This document shows positions 61,910-64,000 of a DNA stretch of 64,000 bases, piece after piece. Every line of letters starts with the position of its first letter. Positions within the stretch are counted from its first letter, which is position 1. The stretch spans positions 62,001 through 126,000 of the forward strand of contig NW_019029023.1 of the NCBI RefSeq assembly GCF_002105155.1, given 5' to 3'. A model generated the notes under the pieces. That model made no database searches. It was not told the origin of the DNA and was given only the letters and a program-made list of their open reading frames with translations. The stretch is from Lobosporangium transversale (Eukaryota > Mortierellomycota > Mortierellomycetes > Mortierellales > Mortierellaceae). A program made the position numbers and the translations under genes.

Positions 61910-62304
61910 TCATGATGCAAATTCCCAAATTAGATTTGTCTGAAAGTATGGTGAGAGTTGATCATCAAGCTTGACAAGATGAACATCTTTCCGTACGTTG
62001 GAGCCTAATTGATTCGATATTTCATAGAAAATAGAATAGACGAATGACGGATGAATAAGGCTTGCATAAAAAAAAAGGGCAAGACAGAATAAGAAACAAA
62101 AAGAAAGGAAAGTGTTGACTCACGAATTCGAGCTTTTGAGTACACTCCGACATCGTCTTCCAGCAGCTCAATCCCAAGTCCTCGATAGAGCTGTAGACGT
62201 AATCTATGAATGTCAAGTGGAGGAGAAAGAGGTACCCAACATCAGTTGTTCATGCATGCATATGGACCTGTGTTCTTTTGAAACACATAAATTGAGCTTA
62301 TTTT

Positions 62305-62336
<32 letters not shown>

Positions 62337-62988
62337 CCTACACCGTGGAAGCATGTGATGTGTCATCCATGATATCTTCTGGATCATCTGGCAAGTCTTC
62401 TTCCTGATTACTTGTCGTTGCTTCTTCCCTCGCTCCCTTATTGTCCGAGTGTGGATTCCTTGCATTATTAATCTTTTGTGAAAACCCCAGTTTTAGACTC
62501 TGCATGCGGAGATGATGAATGGCAGTCTCAAGGGATACAATATCCTGATCCATGTTCTGGATAGTTTTGGCAATTGCAAACTTTTTCTTGTCCATTTCGT
62601 ACATTTGTGTGTTGTGTTCCAGACTTTCTGCTTCGATGTGCTGTCCTGAACCCTCTGAGCGTGTCAGTTCAAGATTTCTTGACATTCCTATCATTTTTTT
62701 TTTTTTTTTTTTAAAACAAATATCGAAATCAGAAACCATTTGCTCAAAGGTAACACATAAAAAAGGTACATCTACAAAACCCTTCATACTTTGAAGAAGT
62801 AAGCGAGCATCCTGCAGCGCCTCTCGCCGCACTAATTCAGTTTCGCGGGCATCTTCCTGTATTATCCGTTGAATATCTTGTATATTTGAGCTAGACTCCT
62901 GCAATTGTGCTGTAATGTTTTGGATTTGCAATACAATGCTTTCGTCTGTTGCAAAATCTCTCTGTTCCAAGGCTGGTACTGTTGTCAT
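61910..62988 (-). CDS. SPC24: Kinetochore protein Spc24
   Basis: Subunit of the Ndc80 complex that ties kinetochores to microtubules, pairing with Spc25. Exons in transcript order 62988-62790, 62687-62342, 62203-62124 and 62004-61910 give 239 residues, close to the usual 200-215. Residues about 15-165 are coiled coil (IVLQIQNITAQLQES; FAIAKTIQNMDQDIVSLETA). An acidic linker (EEDLPDDPEDIMDD) leads to the C-terminal globular domain, which has the family's LRLQLYRGLGIELLEDD, VYSKARIRS and the end YFQTNLIWEFAS. The donor after ACG-GT at 62341-62340 was preferred over the one two bases earlier, because only it brings the globular domain into frame. Exon 2 begins right beside a poly(A/T) tract. Confidence 0.9.
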
Positions 62989-63329
62989 AATTTAGAGGAG
63001 GTAATTTTTGCGAATGTCACAGACAAATAATGCAAAGTGGTAATATAAGGAAGAATAAAGTGCAATTTGCAATGTTATTTAATGATTTGTCGTAAGAGCA
63101 AACATGCAAACATTTGTTTGTCAGGCTCACCTTCATGAAGCTGGGTTACTACTAAGCCACATTGATGTACTTCAAGTTCCTGATACACCGTCCGGAGCCT
63201 GTAACGCTCATCAACCCAACTACAGAACCACAGCGCTGAATTTTACCCGAGAGCAGGATCAGGATCAAATTCAGATTCAGGCTCAGGATTAGGGACAGGA
63301 CGTGATTTGTTCCTGTTTTTGAAACACAC
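62989..63329. promoter_or_regulatory. Shared upstream region of SPC24 and a divergent gene
   Basis: A 341-base gap between two divergent start codons, so it should contain both promoters. No TATA box or other element stands out. Confidence 0.5.
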
Positions 63330-64000
63330 ATGAGGACAGCTGCCATTACCCGCATTCTTACAGCACAGCGCCTGTCCACAGCCTTCAGAATCGACCAGAC
63401 CGTTGCTACAAAGACACCAGAGAACTTTTGGCAATCGTGCTTTCAGCGAGCGTACACACGCTTTGCAGCAGCCATCCAAGAGCAAAAGACCCACTCACTC
63501 AAAGCACGATGTTCTTCCTTGCTATCACTGTCACTGTGCACTGATCATTTGTCATGCCCTACATGGCATCGCCTCAAGAAGATCCAGCGTTACGATCGCC
63601 ATCTTACCAGCGCTGCGGCCACCATCCCTAATTCCGGTCTCACACAGCCAACGCTCAACGAGCCCGCATTGGCGCATACAACATCAACTAAGGGATCTTT
63701 GACCGGGATAGGTACATCTAAAAAGCCTTTCACCAGGCATGAACGATCGCATCGATCAATTAGGGGCTTGATGTATAAATTGTCCCAGGCATTGAGGTGT
63801 GAAGACCTTGATGCGGCTCTAAGGTTTTATCTTTTGATTCGCAAAGAGATATTTTCTCGTCGTCTCGGTCAGCCGCTGTTCCGATGTCAATGCAGACTTG
63901 TAGAGTTAATTCATAGCAGTCGACTAGAAATGCTTGAATCCGGGAATAACCAATCTCATACCCGCCTGTCTGCGCGGTATGATCGACAGCGCCATATGGT
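63330..64000 (+). CDS. Partial gene: putative mitochondrial, possibly PPR-like protein (5' end only)
   Basis: An open frame starting at ATG 63330 runs without stop for 223 codons to the right edge of the window, where it is cut. The N-terminus is Arg-rich and nearly free of acidic residues (MRTAAITRILTAQRLSTAFR), like a mitochondrial presequence. After a low-complexity Thr/Ser stretch, residues about 140-200 form helices of the kind seen at the start of pentatricopeptide or other helical-repeat proteins (LSQALRCEDLDAALRFYLLI). The PPR call is a guess; the rest of the gene would be needed. A shorter overlapping open frame in another reading frame (63403-63702) is a shadow. Confidence 0.55.
   Translation, partial: MRTAAITRILTAQRLSTAFRIDQTVATKTPENFWQSCFQRAYTRFAAAIQEQKTHSLKARCSSLLSLSLCTDHLSCPTWHRLKKIQRYDRHLTSAAATIPNSGLTQPTLNEPALAHTTSTKGSLTGIGTSKKPFTRHERSHRSIRGLMYKLSQALRCEDLDAALRFYLLIRKEIFSRRLGQPLFRCQCRLVELIHSSRLEMLESGNNQSHTRLSARYDRQRHM

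Overview
This is eukaryotic nuclear DNA from a fungus. Genes are split by short GT-AG introns (one is GC-AG), stops are TAA, TAG and TGA, and the conserved proteins (Pop1, Utp21, Rtt107/Brc1, Spc24, an Nvj2/TEX2-like protein, ribosomal eS8, dynein LC8) are opisthokont families. A perilipin-like lipid-droplet protein, a stathmin-like coiled-coil protein, a decayed Crinkler (CRN)-type effector gene and very low-complexity proteins point to an early-diverging lineage. Mortierellomycota is my best guess, but that is inference. The non-coding DNA is packed with homopolymer T or A runs of about 12 to 35 bases, several arranged as T(n)A(n) blocks.

Layout. 1-3103: AT-rich spacer. 3104-5642 (+): AIG1-type GTPase. 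6213-9784 (-): POP1 of RNase P/MRP, 8 exons. 10150-15400 (-): a decayed island holding a truncated origin-binding-protein-like helicase remnant and a broken Crinkler gene. 16643-18210 (+): two-block stathmin-like protein. 18395-18994 (-): 5-hydroxyisourate hydrolase. 19752-21433 (-): ribosomal protein eS8. 22172-22555 (-): dynein light chain LC8. 23670-25052 (-): perilipin-like protein. 25053-28796: gene-poor. 28797-31796 (+): NAD-dependent glycerol-3-phosphate dehydrogenase with a possible mitochondrial presequence exon. 33993-37151 (+): F-box protein. 37255-38841 (-): multi-pass membrane protein. 39082-42746 (-): Nvj2/TEX2-like lipid-transfer protein. 42747-45265: spacer with coding-like remnants. 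45266-48775 (+): UTP21. 49372-51781 (+): FAT1/SLC27-type acyl-CoA synthetase. About 51905-52152: hairpin element. 53019-56996 (-): Rtt107/Brc1-type BRCT protein, 10 exons. 57313-59466 (-): unknown coiled-coil protein. 61910-62988 (-): SPC24. 63330-64000 (+): start of a possibly mitochondrial protein cut by the window edge.

The genes are not operonic. Some themes recur by function: RNA and ribosome biogenesis (POP1, UTP21, eS8), lipid metabolism (perilipin, acyl-CoA synthetase, Nvj2-like, G3P dehydrogenase) and chromosome maintenance (Spc24, Rtt107). Gene models were made by hand: each splice junction was checked for reading-frame continuity and fit to the family. No homology search was run, so family names rest on recognised motifs.
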